DNA of 64,000 bases from Patescibacteria group bacterium (GCA_041661625.1 JBAZUB010000001.1:434001-498000); one strand, 5' to 3'; counted from the stretch's first letter, positions 8,540 to 19,549 are shown. Notes: generated by a model from the letters alone, not told the origin. Numbers and translations: made by a program.

Positions 8540-11500
8540 TTAGAGCGTCACAGTTATACGGCCCTGATAAACACTGGAGCAATATCCCGGCGCGCCGCCG
8601 CACTGCGCGGTCGCGTTGACCGCGTTGCAGTGTTTGAAGTCATTGGCGCCGGAACCGCGGCAAACACCCTCGCAGACACCCCCAGGACAATCGCCGTCGC
8701 CGGAGCAATTCTTATTATTGTTAGCACCGCCGGTGCAGTAGCCACTGCCTTTTTCCCAGTTGTCTTCGATCCAAACCCTGACCGTGTAAGGTCCGCCCGC
8801 TCCAGAATAATCGTGCAGCATCAGATGCGGATCGGTCGGCTGTTCTTTGGCGAAGATGCCGGGGGTAAACTTGATCGTGTCCGGCGTCGTACCGTCACCC
8901 CAGTCGACATTGATCCATCTGACCGGCAGTTGCTCCAAATTAACCGTGGTGTTGAATTGCAGCGATGCGGTGCCGCCGCCATTGGGAATCGTTATATCAC
9001 CCTGGCTGCGGGCGTTGATCTTGATATTAAATACGGCTGGCTGCACCCAGCAGAAATCATTGGGGAAGCTGGTTTCGTTGGGACGGACGTCAAACAGACC
9101 GCAGACACCGCCCGGACAGCGGCACTGGTTCATATTATTAAAGTCGCTGGTAATCTGGGAATATATCGGATTAGTCGACAAAGCGGGCAGATACGACTGC
9201 TCCAATGGACCTACGGTACCTTCCTGTAAATTACACCATTTATCTCGATCTGCTTGTGCCGGGGCGGCTGCGGAACAGTCCTGCGAATCGCGGATACCGC
9301 CAGCGCATGTTTGAGCGGCACAATAACCAAATGGCACACCGAGCTCATTAACACAGTCTGTAGCTGGTCCCCCGACTCGGCAAGGCGTACCGGTAGTCAT
9401 ATTGGGCACGACCGTATCGTCCATACACACGCCATTGAAAGCCGTGCACGCGCCAGCCGCGGTCGTTCCTAAACAGGCCGCATCCGAAGCGCAGGCGCCG
9501 GCTTCGTTGATGCCTCCATTGACGCAGATCGCCGTAACGCACTGTCCCTGAGCCCAGCAATCAGCGTTACCATTGGCTATATTACACGCCACACCGTCGC
9601 GCAGGCCATCAACCGTGCCGGTACAGGAACCATTGCTGCATGTTCCGACATTGTCGAAACAGCTGGTTGTATCACTTAGCCCGGTACAGGCTACCCCTTC
9701 TTTTGAACCGCCGCCGACACAGAAAAAGTCCGAGCAGAGACCGTCAACACAAGCTGACACATCGCAATTCCCGCCCGTCAGACTGCATCGTTGGCTTTCG
9801 ACGCAAGTCCCGCCACCGCTACCACAATCGCAACGGGCGTTTTCCTTGAGACAAACATTGGCCGCTACAACGCAGGTATTCGCACCACCGCATTTTGCCG
9901 CTTGATTGGCTGCCGAGCAAAGAATGCCTCCATCATTGCTGCATACGCCCTGCGCACAGAAGGCTCCGGCGCCTGGGCAGGCGCACTGGCCTATGGCCGG
10001 ATTAACGCATTTGGATCCGGCGCTGCAGGTATAGCCGGGATCGCACGTGTCATTGCAAGTTGTCGACATGCTGTTCGAACAGCGATTCGAAGCGGCACTG
10101 CACCGCCCTGAAACAGGCTGGCAATTGTGCAATGGATTCGGCGCCACGCCGCAGGGACTATTGTCACCGCTGATGCAGAACACGCCGTCGCCGTTTCCAT
10201 CGTCGTCCATATCGCAAGCCCAAGCGCAGCCCGCATCATTACCGCATTGCAGGTTGAGATCATTGGCGCAGAAAGTGTAGGCGGTACAGGTGCCACCATT
10301 GGGACAGTCGCATGTGCTGTTTGAATCATCCACGCATTTGTCTTCGCCGCCGCCGCGCGTACAGGTTTCCCCTGCGGAACAGACATTGGCCGGATTACAT
10401 GCTTGCTGGTCAGTAACTCCGCCGCTGCACCGGTCTGTCACGCAGGAATCGCCCACTGCCGTGCAAGCCCCGAGGCCACAAGCTTGACCGTTCAACGCCC
10501 CCGAGGCGGCGTCGCACTTCATGCCCAGCGAACACACTTCTCCGCCCGGACAGCCGCAAGGCGAGCCATCATTAGTTCCGCCGACGCATTTTTTACTGCT
10601 GCATTGCCCATTGGCTACGTTGCACTCGGTGGCGTCGGCACAGGGATTACCGGCTAATTCGTTACCCGTGCAAATATTAGCGCTGGGCGTAATGCATTTT
10701 CCATCGCTCCAAATCCAAACTCCATACACATTGGTAAATAAACGCTGGAGCCGCTTCAGACCGACGCCTTTGCACTCGTTGGCCGTGCTGCCTCGAGCAC
10801 AGTTACCGGGGACATACGCACCGGCGAATGTTTCCCGGGGGTAATAGCGCGTGGTAGCACCATATTGGCTGGTATCATCACACAAGTAAGCCGTCGATCT
10901 AGTCAGCCGCGGGGGGAATCCACTTGTCCAGCTGTAAACCGTTGTGCCATGTTTGCAGGCGTAGGGACTGCCGGCGCGCGCTTTGTTGGCCCAATCGGGT
11001 TCGTCAAAATATGACGGTATCCGCGGATTGGAGGGCTCCAATACATAAAGCGGTTGTTTTTCCGGTGGACTGGCATTGATACCATCGTAAATCGTCCCGC
11101 CCCAATTTTCATTGTATCGCGAGTTCCATGTGGCTGGATCGTTGATATCATTCTCGGTTCCGGATTGGAGCGGAGGAACAATACTGCCGTATGGATCCAT
11201 ATCAGCGGCTTTGGTATAGCCGATATCCCAGACGTTGTATGCTCCGACTCGAACCCGGTTATTCCAGGCCCGATTTTCGCCCAGCGGAGTAACGACTTGC
11301 CCAACCACGTCGCAGCGCCGGGCGATAATCTCTACCGCGCCCAGCCCGCCATCTTCCGCGCCCGATTCGTAGAATACATCACCCCCGTCCCACTGTGTCC
11401 AATAGCCGGGATGGTAGAACACTCTGCTACCTGGGTAACCGGGACAAACATCGTTTTTCGAAATACCATTAGGAATACAGAATAGTACGCACTTGTCATG

Positions 11501-14500
11501 CCGGCCGGTACGTTCGTTCTTCCAGCACTGTGTTTTCTGATAGCCGATCGGGCAACTGTAGTCCCCATTGGCAATACAGTCGTGGTCAAAACCGGTTTTC
11601 TGGAACGCGCGGCGGAATTCATAGATGCCTTCCTGGAGACATTGGTACATCGGAGCGGCTAAGCCTGGCTGGGGATCGCCGGTCAATGTCTCACTCTTGA
11701 TCTTATCAACCGGCCACCACTGCAGGCACATGTTGCTGTTGCGCGGGTCATATTCCAGGCAGTAACCATACCAGCCTTTTTGCGAGATTTTTACGGCCGT
11801 GTTACTGCCATCATCATAAGCCATATATTCACAACTGGGAGCGTCCTCCTGGGGGTAAAGCCGACAGGAGCGCTGGACGGTCTGCGGATCGGTCGGCAGC
11901 TCAACCGGCTTCTGGGTCGATTTCTTTTCCAGTCCGGGCAGTATATTGACATTGTCCACATAAAACTCTTGATCTCCAGCGGTAACATTAACTAAACGTA
12001 AATAGACATCGCCGGAAACCGGACCGGTTCGATAGGATGAGTTCGGAGGCAGCACTACCCGCTGCCATTGATTGGTAGCTTGCACCCGGCCGACTTCGTT
12101 GCATACCGGTGCCGCTATCGGACCGTGGCAGAGTATCGCTGCCACCGCGACCGAACCGCCCGAATAAAGATCAAATGAGACCGTATAGAATGAATAAGAT
12201 TTCACCTGGGTTTGCAGATTTATCTGGGCGCCCTGATTGACCGCCCCCTTGATATACAGCCCGTAGTCGGTGGCGCCAATGCCTGGTTTCTCCCTCGCCT
12301 CGACATAGTTAACTGGATTGGTTATAGGGTACCGCTCCCACGGGGTTATGGCGTGTGACGCTTGGTCGCCGAAACCGCTGTTTTCAATCGCAAATCCGGC
12401 CGACTCGCGCATAGCAGCGACGGGGTAATAACCGTGAACAACGTTGCAATTATTGTCGGCTCCCGGACACTGGTCGGGATAGGCGGAGCCCGGCCCAACC
12501 GTGCCACAGGTGCCGCCGGGACAGTCCGAGGCAATCCGGCACATGCCGAGATTGTTGATACCGCCAAAACAGACGCCATCGGAATAACAAAGATTGCCCG
12601 TAGCGGAACAGCCCCAAGTCAGACCAACGTGGCTATAGCCGGACATATTAGCCAGCTTATCGGTGCCGTCAGTCACCTGGCCCGGTTGGTGCGGATAAGT
12701 AATATCATAGGGATGGCTGTCGGGTCGGATTGATTGCAGCTTCACGTTGTCGGGCGGTTCACAGATATCGCCCGGCGGACAATCGGCTCCGGTCGTGCAA
12801 GTGGTAGCCGGCGCGTTGTGGCAATGCATGCCGGGGTGTTTGTAGCTTTCGGCTGGCAGGAGGCACTGGCCATTGTTGAGACAATCCGTGTTAATGCGGC
12901 AAGGCCGGACCGGATCGTTATCGCATTGCCCCTCGCCCACCGGCCGGGTACACTCACCGTTGGTACCGATCTGGCGGCAATTGCCCACCGACAAACATTT
13001 GCGTTCTTTTTGACCTTTGGCAGTGTCGGTATAGCTGCTGCGACAATACAGCCATTGATTGCAGGTGCGATCACGTTCCACTTTGATCACCGTATTGGAG
13101 TCGCAGCCGATGCCCGCCGCGGGATCACACCGGGTCGGTTCGTTGGTATTGTCGATATTGGCCCGGCTCAAGTCGCTGTCGAAGACTAGCCCATTGCTTG
13201 ATGTCGTATCATTGAACAGTTCGCAGCCTTCATCGGGATTAACCAAACCGGCACAGCTGGCCTGGTCCACGCTTTCCTTGACGTAATAGTACGGCTGGCA
13301 GCCCGGCCGATATGTAGCCGCGGAATTAGGATATGGTTTGCACGATGCGTCAGTTCGATAGAACGCTCCCTGGGCGTCAAATTCGACCCGACAGGAAGCA
13401 TTACATCCGGGGTATGGTATGCAGGTGTTATTACCGCCGCAGTCAGAATCTTCGTCGCAAATCAGAGCCAGGTTATTGCTGCAAACCCGCTGACTCAGCG
13501 ACATGTTTGGCGCCGGTGACTGCGGATCCCGGAATTCGGAACAGCCGCTGGCTTCTTCCCGGCACTGGCCGACCCAGCTATATCCGCAGATTTGGTCGCC
13601 GCCGCACTGGGATTCCAAGTCGGCTGGAACAGCCTTATCGTTCATACAGTGTCCGCCCACCGAGCAATCGGAATCGCTGAGGCATTCTTTGGTGGCATCG
13701 TTATCGCAGTGATTCTTGGTCGCGCAAACTTTGGGAGCGCAATAGCCCGATCCTTCGTCATAGGTCTTACCGCAAGTAATATCAACTAACGCGTCGTCAT
13801 TTGGGTCGGCATCACTGTCGCAAGTCCGTCCGGCGCGCGAACCGCCATAACAGATTTCAGTCGGCTGATAACATTTTCCATCGCCGCAGCCCAGCGTGGG
13901 ATGATCTGAGTCAACCAACTGGCTGCAGTCTCCGCCGTCACGCGGACCGCCATAACATTTAGCACCGGCTTCAGGATTATCCCGGTCGTTCGGCCCGACA
14001 CAGACCCGGGCCGGCATGGGATAGGCCTGATATGGCTGGCAAAAGGTGGGGCATACGTTATCAGTTTCACCATAACAAATTTGCCCAGCGTTGGGACCTC
14101 CGACGCAGGTATATTTTTCCACCGGGCAGAATTTATTGGTTCCTTTGATAAACCAGGTATCGTATGTCCGGCCGCCGACATTATTGCCGGTTTTGTATTC
14201 GCAGGTTTTCTCACCCGGCGTGCGGAAACTGAGCGTGGAACTGTTATTTATACCCGTTTGGTATTGGTCGCAATATAGGTGGCCATCATTGCACAGGCTG
14301 GAGGTGTAAATGTCGGGGTTGTTCTTGAGATATACTTTCTTGAATTCTTTGACTTGATCATCCAGCGTAATATTGGGTAAACCGTATTCGGTACAGCCCT
14401 TATCTTTGGCGGAGCAGCTGAAGCGTGAATCCACCACGATCGGCCGGACCGTGTCCTCCATCGTGGTGACGCTGCCCACCGTGCTCTGGAATGCGGTGGT

Positions 14501-17500
14501 AGAATTATGGGTATCGATCGCCGCCGTACAACCGACTTTGTCCAGCCGGCACAAACCGCTGAAGTTTTTTACATTCACGGTTTCATTAGCGCGGTTCTTA
14601 TACGCCGTACAGCCGACTTCCGCATTGGGGCAGCTCTTGAATGTGCCGTATTTGAGATAAACATTGCCACTGGTTTCCCACACGATAATATTGTCGATAT
14701 AGAAATTACCGGCTCCAAAAATCACAAACTGTTCGTCTGACGCCACTGTTACGTCATACTGAAGCGGGCCGAGCAGGTACCGATTCCACTGTCCGGTAGC
14801 CAGATCAGCCGTACCTGGGAATACTTGGTCGGGGTGACCGCCGCTCGGACTGCGATAACCGGCCTGGAGCGTGAGTGCCGCACCGGATGCCTTGGCCCAG
14901 AACTCAACCATATACGTCTTGCCCGACTCGGTCGTGTCATTGGCGGCATACGACATCTGTCCGTTCACCTTAGCCGACAGTCCTCCCGGTTTGATTGATT
15001 CCGTGCTGATTGTAACATTGGCTGGCGTATCCCAACCGGCGGTATCGCCGTCTTCGAACGTGTCTTCAATTATTTTACGAATATTATAACCCGTGCTGCC
15101 GCGATACTCTCGGCAGTTATTCTGATTGGCCGTACACTTCAGGCTCTGCGACGGAATAGAGTTATAAATCTGGCCATCCAGTGTATTGCGCAATGGATGA
15201 CAGTCATCGGAACAACTGACCGTATTACTGTAGAGCCGCTTGAACGACGCACCAGTTGGGTTGTAAAAAGTATAACAGTCAGGATCGAGAGCTGGATCGC
15301 AATCGCCCGCCGCAGCAGGTTCTGTGTACGGTGCGCCACCGGCCGTTTGTTTTAACGATTCGGCGATTAGTTCCATGCCGTCAACATCGCTGCCTTCCCA
15401 CCGATAGAACGTAAGACACTGCGCCGGATCGGGCTTGAGACACTGGCGGATATGCTTATAGTATTGAATAGCTTCACCGCCCCGGGCTTCTTCGTCGAGG
15501 TTGGTAAATTGTTCGCAGCCCACTCCCGCCGCTTCGCAGCTTTGACCAGAGGAAGCAATCAGATCAAATGCGTTCAGACCGCCTGTGGCTAGATCAAGAT
15601 TAATTCCGTTGCGCGAGACCAAATTTAGACGCGCGCCATTGGTGACCGGCATCTGCTGGTATGATTTGCATCCGGCAAACTCGGCGGAACAGTAATCGTC
15701 TCCCCGAACAATACCGGGTACGCTGTCGCCCCTCTCGATCGGCTTATAAAGGTCGCAACCTATTTCATCGACGCGGCAGTCGAGCGACTTTCGAATCTGA
15801 CGAACCGACACCTCGTCAAATCTACTGCCGTCAGCCAGTCGAACACGTACAAAGGCAGCATCGATATTATCGTTGCGAACACTGAAACTTATAAAATGCC
15901 AGCCCGAATTATTAGCACCGACAAACTGCGTACGTGGATCACCAGCCAGAGCACTGAGATTACACGCGCCACCAACTATCGTGTGATTCTCATCGAGACA
16001 ATGAGTTCTAATCGGCGACGCTCCCGGTTCATAAACCCACGCACTAACATCGTATTCCTCTCCATAGGCTACGGTGACATCCTGAGTGCCTACTCCACCA
16101 CTTCCGTCTGCTGCATAATTATCGTTGTAACCGACCGATGGTTCAGTGATAATAGCGGCGCCTTCCCAGCCATTAGCTTTGCCATCATATGGGATATCGT
16201 TATCGAAAGCGGATTTGTTGTAATAATCAGTTCCATTGTCAACACTGAACGTACCATTAGAAATAAGGTTCTCTGTTGTTTGGCGTTCGGTGATACCGCC
16301 GGCACCGTATTCCTGATAAGCCGTCACGTTACTGCCGACTTCTAACTGGACGTCGTCCAGATAGACGGTCTTACTGATATCTCCGCAGACCGGCTTGATC
16401 GTAACCGACAGACGGGTTTGAGCGGCTGGTACGCCAGCCACTTTGCCCGAAACACTAACCCGCTGCCAGTCGCCGCCGGTTAATGGTACGTTATTCGATG
16501 CGCCACTGGCATCCAGTGATATCCGGCAACCGGCCGGGCCCTTGGCATAGACGGACAGCGAATATTCCTGGTTTAATATTGGCGCTCCGGTCTCAATCGA
16601 ATACGTCAGCGTGTTAGCGTCGTTGACACCCATGGAATAAACTCCCGAGTAGGGCTGCGAAACGGCGATAACATTACCCGCAATCTGCCAATCCCAGTGA
16701 TCGGCTGGCGGGAACATCGTATACGTGTCGGCAATTAAATCGTCGGGCTGTCCGGTAAAAGTCTCAAAACTGGAGTTGGCGGCCAGGTTGGTGCCGGCCG
16801 CGATCGGCAGGTACTGATTACAGCCCTTGCCGCCGGCTTCGCATTTCTCCACGCCGTTGTCGAAGTTGCGTTTGCTGCCGGCGGCCTGATTGAGATCGAC
16901 GCTGCAATCAAAATCTTCAATGTTGGTATCGTTGGTCGCGCAGTACCAGCGGCAACCGGCGTTGTCGGCCGTACAGCCCAGGCCATCGGTCGTGGATTGA
17001 TTGTAGGACACTGTTTTGCTGTCCGGACCGCGGAAAGTCGTACAGGTGTTCTGGTATGGCTCACATTGATTACCCTTGAAATGCCAGATGGGCCGTTCCT
17101 CGCTGCAATAGCCATAGAAGCGGCAGGTGCCGTCCGGATTTTCATCGATGCAGGTTCGAACGTCGCCGCAGTAGGTATTCGACCGGGTGACAATGCGCAC
17201 CGGCACATCGTTCGTATCAATCGTGCCGTCGCCATTCGTATCTTTGACACGCATGTACTGTTCGTTGACTAGCTGCTCGCCGGACCCCTCCTTGGCACAA
17301 TAAGCTTCCGGCGATACCAGCACCCAATTTGGATCGATCAAATGGTAAAAAGGATTCGTCACCATCACGCCGGCATCGTTTGGTATCTGCACTTTGTCGT
17401 AGATATCCACCAGCTCCTTGATGCCATAGTTTTTAGCGGGAACGTGAAAGTTTTTCAAGTACAGCGCCGTAGTTTCCCAGAGCGAAGGCACGATTCGATA

Positions 17501-18727
17501 TTTTCTCAATATCACCAAACTGCGGTAGGGATAGCCGCTGTTGTATTCCGGCTCCTGGCCGGTGGCATCGTAGCCGAACGTGCGCGTGCCCTCAAGATAT
17601 CCCAGGTCAATCGCCTGCTTGACGGTCAGGTGCTGGTCGATCGCCGCCCGAAAACGATCGTCGATCACGCAGTTTTCCGGCTGGCGATCTTTAACATTTG
17701 ACGGACAGTTGGACAATACGTTAAGAATATCCAACGCACCCGGCGTCTGAAAATCCGGTTTGGCCAGCTCGATTAATTGCTGTTTGGCTGCGGCCACGCC
17801 GCCGCTGCCAGCGCCGTTCATTCCGCCTGGCGTTGATATGCCCTTGTCCTTCAGCAAAGACAGCCATTTGCTCAATAGCGTATTGCCGAACAATTTTAGC
17901 GCGTCGCCGTACGGATTGCCCGTGTAGGTAAAATACTGTTGAATGCTGGACCAGAGCGGCACCTGGGCAATTTGGAGCGTCATTTCGGGCGGGCTCTTGG
18001 CATCGCCGGTGATAGTCGCCTTGGATGAAAGAAAGTCGGTATTCCGCTGGATGAATTTGGCCAATTCTTCGGCATCGCTTTTCTTCTGCAGCGCCGTCGA
18101 GCTGATGGTCATAAACGCGCCCAGCTCGCTGGACTCCGGATTGAAGTTCTTCTGAAAGTCAATCATGTCCGAGATGGTCATCTGACCGATCCGGTCAAAG
18201 TTAGCTAGAATGCCATTCGGTCCATTAAGCGGGCAGGACGGTTTGGGCGGTTCCATGGCCCGGCGCGCCATGACGTTCAGCTTGATGGTTGTCTGCGGAT
18301 TGAATGTACAGAGATTGATGCCCGTAAAGTCTTTGGAAATGCTGTTGAGAAAGTCGCCGACCGCTCCCTCGCCGGTGTCGCGCAGGTAGGTGCCCCAATT
18401 TCTGATGGTCAGCGGTTTCTGTCCCCGCTCACCGGTGGCGATCCAGACGGCGGTATCATAGGCCATCCGATTCAAGAATTGGGAAATGACCTGACGATAA
18501 GCCGCCGAACTGGCCTTAACCAGAGCGGACTGCACCTTCTGCCACAGACTCTGCTTTTCGGTAGAAATGTCGGTAGCAACAACCACCGGACTCACAACTT
18601 CAACTGGGATAGCACGCGCCACAAAACCGAACCATAGGGTGCCGGTCAGAGTCAGCGCGACGCCAAAACCAACCAGGGCGTAGCGGGCTTTGTGATTTTT
18701 TTGGTTGGGTGGGTTCGTGCCGAACAT
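8540..18727 (-). CDS. Giant cysteine-rich secreted multidomain protein
   Basis: 3395 residues. A membrane segment at about 17-37 (YALVGFGVALTLTGTLWFGF) anchors or exports it. The first 450 residues are cysteine-poor and helical. After that the chain is crowded with cysteines. Visible units: a dockerin/EF-hand-like loop DTNGDGTIDTNDV near 500; four carbohydrate-binding-like beta-sandwich segments with the N..SFE/TFE type opening near 645, 820, 1220 and 2110; tandem CxxG...GxxC disulfide knots, densest at about 2680-3060; and a PKD-like domain near 3240-3320 (VDWGDGTTPD, then HDYSGAGGPYTVRVW). It probably faces outside and is disulfide-stabilised, suggesting an adhesin or host-contact structure. 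It lies 3 bases from the gene before and 4 from the VirB6-like gene after, so the two products probably work together. No named family is recognised for the whole protein. Confidence 0.85.
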   Translation of the reverse strand: MFGTNPPNQKNHKARYALVGFGVALTLTGTLWFGFVARAIPVEVVSPVVVATDISTEKQSLWQKVQSALVKASSAAYRQVISQFLNRMAYDTAVWIATGERGQKPLTIRNWGTYLRDTGEGAVGDFLNSISKDFTGINLCTFNPQTTIKLNVMARRAMEPPKPSCPLNGPNGILANFDRIGQMTISDMIDFQKNFNPESSELGAFMTISSTALQKKSDAEELAKFIQRNTDFLSSKATITGDAKSPPEMTLQIAQVPLWSSIQQYFTYTGNPYGDALKLFGNTLLSKWLSLLKDKGISTPGGMNGAGSGGVAAAKQQLIELAKPDFQTPGALDILNVLSNCPSNVKDRQPENCVIDDRFRAAIDQHLTVKQAIDLGYLEGTRTFGYDATGQEPEYNSGYPYRSLVILRKYRIVPSLWETTALYLKNFHVPAKNYGIKELVDIYDKVQIPNDAGVMVTNPFYHLIDPNWVLVSPEAYCAKEGSGEQLVNEQYMRVKDTNGDGTIDTNDVPVRIVTRSNTYCGDVRTCIDENPDGTCRFYGYCSEERPIWHFKGNQCEPYQNTCTTFRGPDSKTVSYNQSTTDGLGCTADNAGCRWYCATNDTNIEDFDCSVDLNQAAGSKRNFDNGVEKCEAGGKGCNQYLPIAAGTNLAANSSFETFTGQPDDLIADTYTMFPPADHWDWQIAGNVIAVSQPYSGVYSMGVNDANTLTYSIETGAPILNQEYSLSVYAKGPAGCRISLDASGASNNVPLTGGDWQRVSVSGKVAGVPAAQTRLSVTIKPVCGDISKTVYLDDVQLEVGSNVTAYQEYGAGGITERQTTENLISNGTFSVDNGTDYYNKSAFDNDIPYDGKANGWEGAAIITEPSVGYNDNYAADGSGGVGTQDVTVAYGEEYDVSAWVYEPGASPIRTHCLDENHTIVGGACNLSALAGDPRTQFVGANNSGWHFISFSVRNDNIDAAFVRVRLADGSRFDEVSVRQIRKSLDCRVDEIGCDLYKPIERGDSVPGIVRGDDYCSAEFAGCKSYQQMPVTNGARLNLVSRNGINLDLATGGLNAFDLIASSGQSCEAAGVGCEQFTNLDEEARGGEAIQYYKHIRQCLKPDPAQCLTFYRWEGSDVDGMELIAESLKQTAGGAPYTEPAAAGDCDPALDPDCYTFYNPTGASFKRLYSNTVSCSDDCHPLRNTLDGQIYNSIPSQSLKCTANQNNCREYRGSTGYNIRKIIEDTFEDGDTAGWDTPANVTISTESIKPGGLSAKVNGQMSYAANDTTESGKTYMVEFWAKASGAALTLQAGYRSPSGGHPDQVFPGTADLATGQWNRYLLGPLQYDVTVASDEQFVIFGAGNFYIDNIIVWETSGNVYLKYGTFKSCPNAEVGCTAYKNRANETVNVKNFSGLCRLDKVGCTAAIDTHNSTTAFQSTVGSVTTMEDTVRPIVVDSRFSCSAKDKGCTEYGLPNITLDDQVKEFKKVYLKNNPDIYTSSLCNDGHLYCDQYQTGINNSSTLSFRTPGEKTCEYKTGNNVGGRTYDTWFIKGTNKFCPVEKYTCVGGPNAGQICYGETDNVCPTFCQPYQAYPMPARVCVGPNDRDNPEAGAKCYGGPRDGGDCSQLVDSDHPTLGCGDGKCYQPTEICYGGSRAGRTCDSDADPNDDALVDITCGKTYDEGSGYCAPKVCATKNHCDNDATKECLSDSDCSVGGHCMNDKAVPADLESQCGGDQICGYSWVGQCREEASGCSEFRDPQSPAPNMSLSQRVCSNNLALICDEDSDCGGNNTCIPYPGCNASCRVEFDAQGAFYRTDASCKPYPNSAATYRPGCQPYYYVKESVDQASCAGLVNPDEGCELFNDTTSSNGLVFDSDLSRANIDNTNEPTRCDPAAGIGCDSNTVIKVERDRTCNQWLYCRSSYTDTAKGQKERKCLSVGNCRQIGTNGECTRPVGEGQCDNDPVRPCRINTDCLNNGQCLLPAESYKHPGMHCHNAPATTCTTGADCPPGDICEPPDNVKLQSIRPDSHPYDITYPHQPGQVTDGTDKLANMSGYSHVGLTWGCSATGNLCYSDGVCFGGINNLGMCRIASDCPGGTCGTVGPGSAYPDQCPGADNNCNVVHGYYPVAAMRESAGFAIENSGFGDQASHAITPWERYPITNPVNYVEAREKPGIGATDYGLYIKGAVNQGAQINLQTQVKSYSFYTVSFDLYSGGSVAVAAILCHGPIAAPVCNEVGRVQATNQWQRVVLPPNSSYRTGPVSGDVYLRLVNVTAGDQEFYVDNVNILPGLEKKSTQKPVELPTDPQTVQRSCRLYPQEDAPSCEYMAYDDGSNTAVKISQKGWYGYCLEYDPRNSNMCLQWWPVDKIKSETLTGDPQPGLAAPMYQCLQEGIYEFRRAFQKTGFDHDCIANGDYSCPIGYQKTQCWKNERTGRHDKCVLFCIPNGISKNDVCPGYPGSRVFYHPGYWTQWDGGDVFYESGAEDGGLGAVEIIARRCDVVGQVVTPLGENRAWNNRVRVGAYNVWDIGYTKAADMDPYGSIVPPLQSGTENDINDPATWNSRYNENWGGTIYDGINASPPEKQPLYVLEPSNPRIPSYFDEPDWANKARAGSPYACKHGTTVYSWTSGFPPRLTRSTAYLCDDTSQYGATTRYYPRETFAGAYVPGNCARGSTANECKGVGLKRLQRLFTNVYGVWIWSDGKCITPSANICTGNELAGNPCADATECNVANGQCSSKKCVGGTNDGSPCGCPGGEVCSLGMKCDAASGALNGQACGLGACTAVGDSCVTDRCSGGVTDQQACNPANVCSAGETCTRGGGEDKCVDDSNSTCDCPNGGTCTAYTFCANDLNLQCGNDAGCAWACDMDDDGNGDGVFCISGDNSPCGVAPNPLHNCQPVSGRCSAASNRCSNSMSTTCNDTCDPGYTCSAGSKCVNPAIGQCACPGAGAFCAQGVCSNDGGILCSAANQAAKCGGANTCVVAANVCLKENARCDCGSGGGTCVESQRCSLTGGNCDVSACVDGLCSDFFCVGGGSKEGVACTGLSDTTSCFDNVGTCSNGSCTGTVDGLRDGVACNIANGNADCWAQGQCVTAICVNGGINEAGACASDAACLGTTAAGACTAFNGVCMDDTVVPNMTTGTPCRVGGPATDCVNELGVPFGYCAAQTCAGGIRDSQDCSAAAPAQADRDKWCNLQEGTVGPLEQSYLPALSTNPIYSQITSDFNNMNQCRCPGGVCGLFDVRPNETSFPNDFCWVQPAVFNIKINARSQGDITIPNGGGTASLQFNTTVNLEQLPVRWINVDWGDGTTPDTIKFTPGIFAKEQPTDPHLMLHDYSGAGGPYTVRVWIEDNWEKGSGYCTGGANNNKNCSGDGDCPGGVCEGVCRGSGANDFKHCNAVNATAQCGGAPGYCSSVYQGRITVTL

Positions 18728-18730
18728 ACT

Positions 18731-19549
18731 TTATTGTGAGGCGTTGCTAGAATTTAGCGCTTCGGTAAATATTGATTTGAGGGTGGCATCGTCATATTGA
18801 TCGAGCGTGCTGGCGGAAATGCCGCTGTCCACCAGCAGTTTCCGGATATCGGTGGCTGATAAGTTCTGGAGATTGCCCGACGTTACGCTATTATTGTTCG
18901 TAACGGCGTTGCTATTTACGTTCGTATTACTGTTGGTGTTGGTATTGCTGCTGGAATTCTCTTGTTGCAGGGCCTCGGCGTACAATTGGCGCAGGGTCGC
19001 GTCGTCCATCTTGTCGACCGTTTCGGACGGTACGCCAGACTTCTTCAGCACTTCCCGAAGTTCTTCGTTGGACACCTGGTCGAGCGTGGGATTGACGATC
19101 GTATTGCTGGTGATGGGCGTATTTGAATTGTCGTTTGCGACTGAGTTGTTGTTAATATCGAATAAATTGGCCAATGCGTTCGTATTGCTGCTGTTACTGT
19201 TAGTGTTGTCGTTGACGGACTGATCCCGGCAGGTTTTGCCCTCGGGACAGTTTGGGTCTTTATTGGCGTCTATTTCGTCCTTATCGGGTATGCCATCGCT
19301 GTCGGAATCGGGCAGATACGGCGACGTACCATAGGAATACAGCTCGTCAAAGTCGCTAATACCGTCCTGATCGGTGTCCCGTTCCTGCAGAGCGATCAGT
19401 TCGTTGCGGGTATTATTGATTGTCGCGATATTTTCACTCTTGGGAGCGGGTAATTTGAGCTCGCGGTACAACTGAAAAACGCCCAGGCCGATTCCAACGG
19501 CCCCAGCGGTGATAATCAAGGCTACAAGTGTGTTTGGTTTTGGGTTCAT
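18731..19549 (-). CDS. Membrane-anchored protein with thrombospondin type 3-like calcium repeats
   Basis: 272 residues. A single N-terminal membrane helix (LVALIITAGAVGIGLGVFQL) is followed by two acidic calcium-binding-type repeats, DTDQDGISDFDELYSYGTSP and DSDSDGIPDKDEIDANKDP, similar to thrombospondin type 3 repeats. Asn/Ser/Thr-rich linkers come next, separating two copies of a roughly 40-residue helical motif (SNEELREVLKKSGVPSETVD and SATDIRKLLVDSGISASTLD, each followed by DDATL). First gene of the envelope operon, 3 bases before the giant protein gene, with its own promoter 80 bases upstream. Likely extracytoplasmic; function unknown. Confidence 0.85.
   Translation of the reverse strand: MNPKPNTLVALIITAGAVGIGLGVFQLYRELKLPAPKSENIATINNTRNELIALQERDTDQDGISDFDELYSYGTSPYLPDSDSDGIPDKDEIDANKDPNCPEGKTCRDQSVNDNTNSNSSNTNALANLFDINNNSVANDNSNTPITSNTIVNPTLDQVSNEELREVLKKSGVPSETVDKMDDATLRQLYAEALQQENSSSNTNTNSNTNVNSNAVTNNNSVTSGNLQNLSATDIRKLLVDSGISASTLDQYDDATLKSIFTEALNSSNASQ

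Noticed and set aside
8630..9229. Plus-strand open frames opposite the giant cysteine-rich gene
   Set aside because: These frames are by-products of the GC-rich codon pattern of the minus-strand gene and lack ribosome sites and recognisable protein features.
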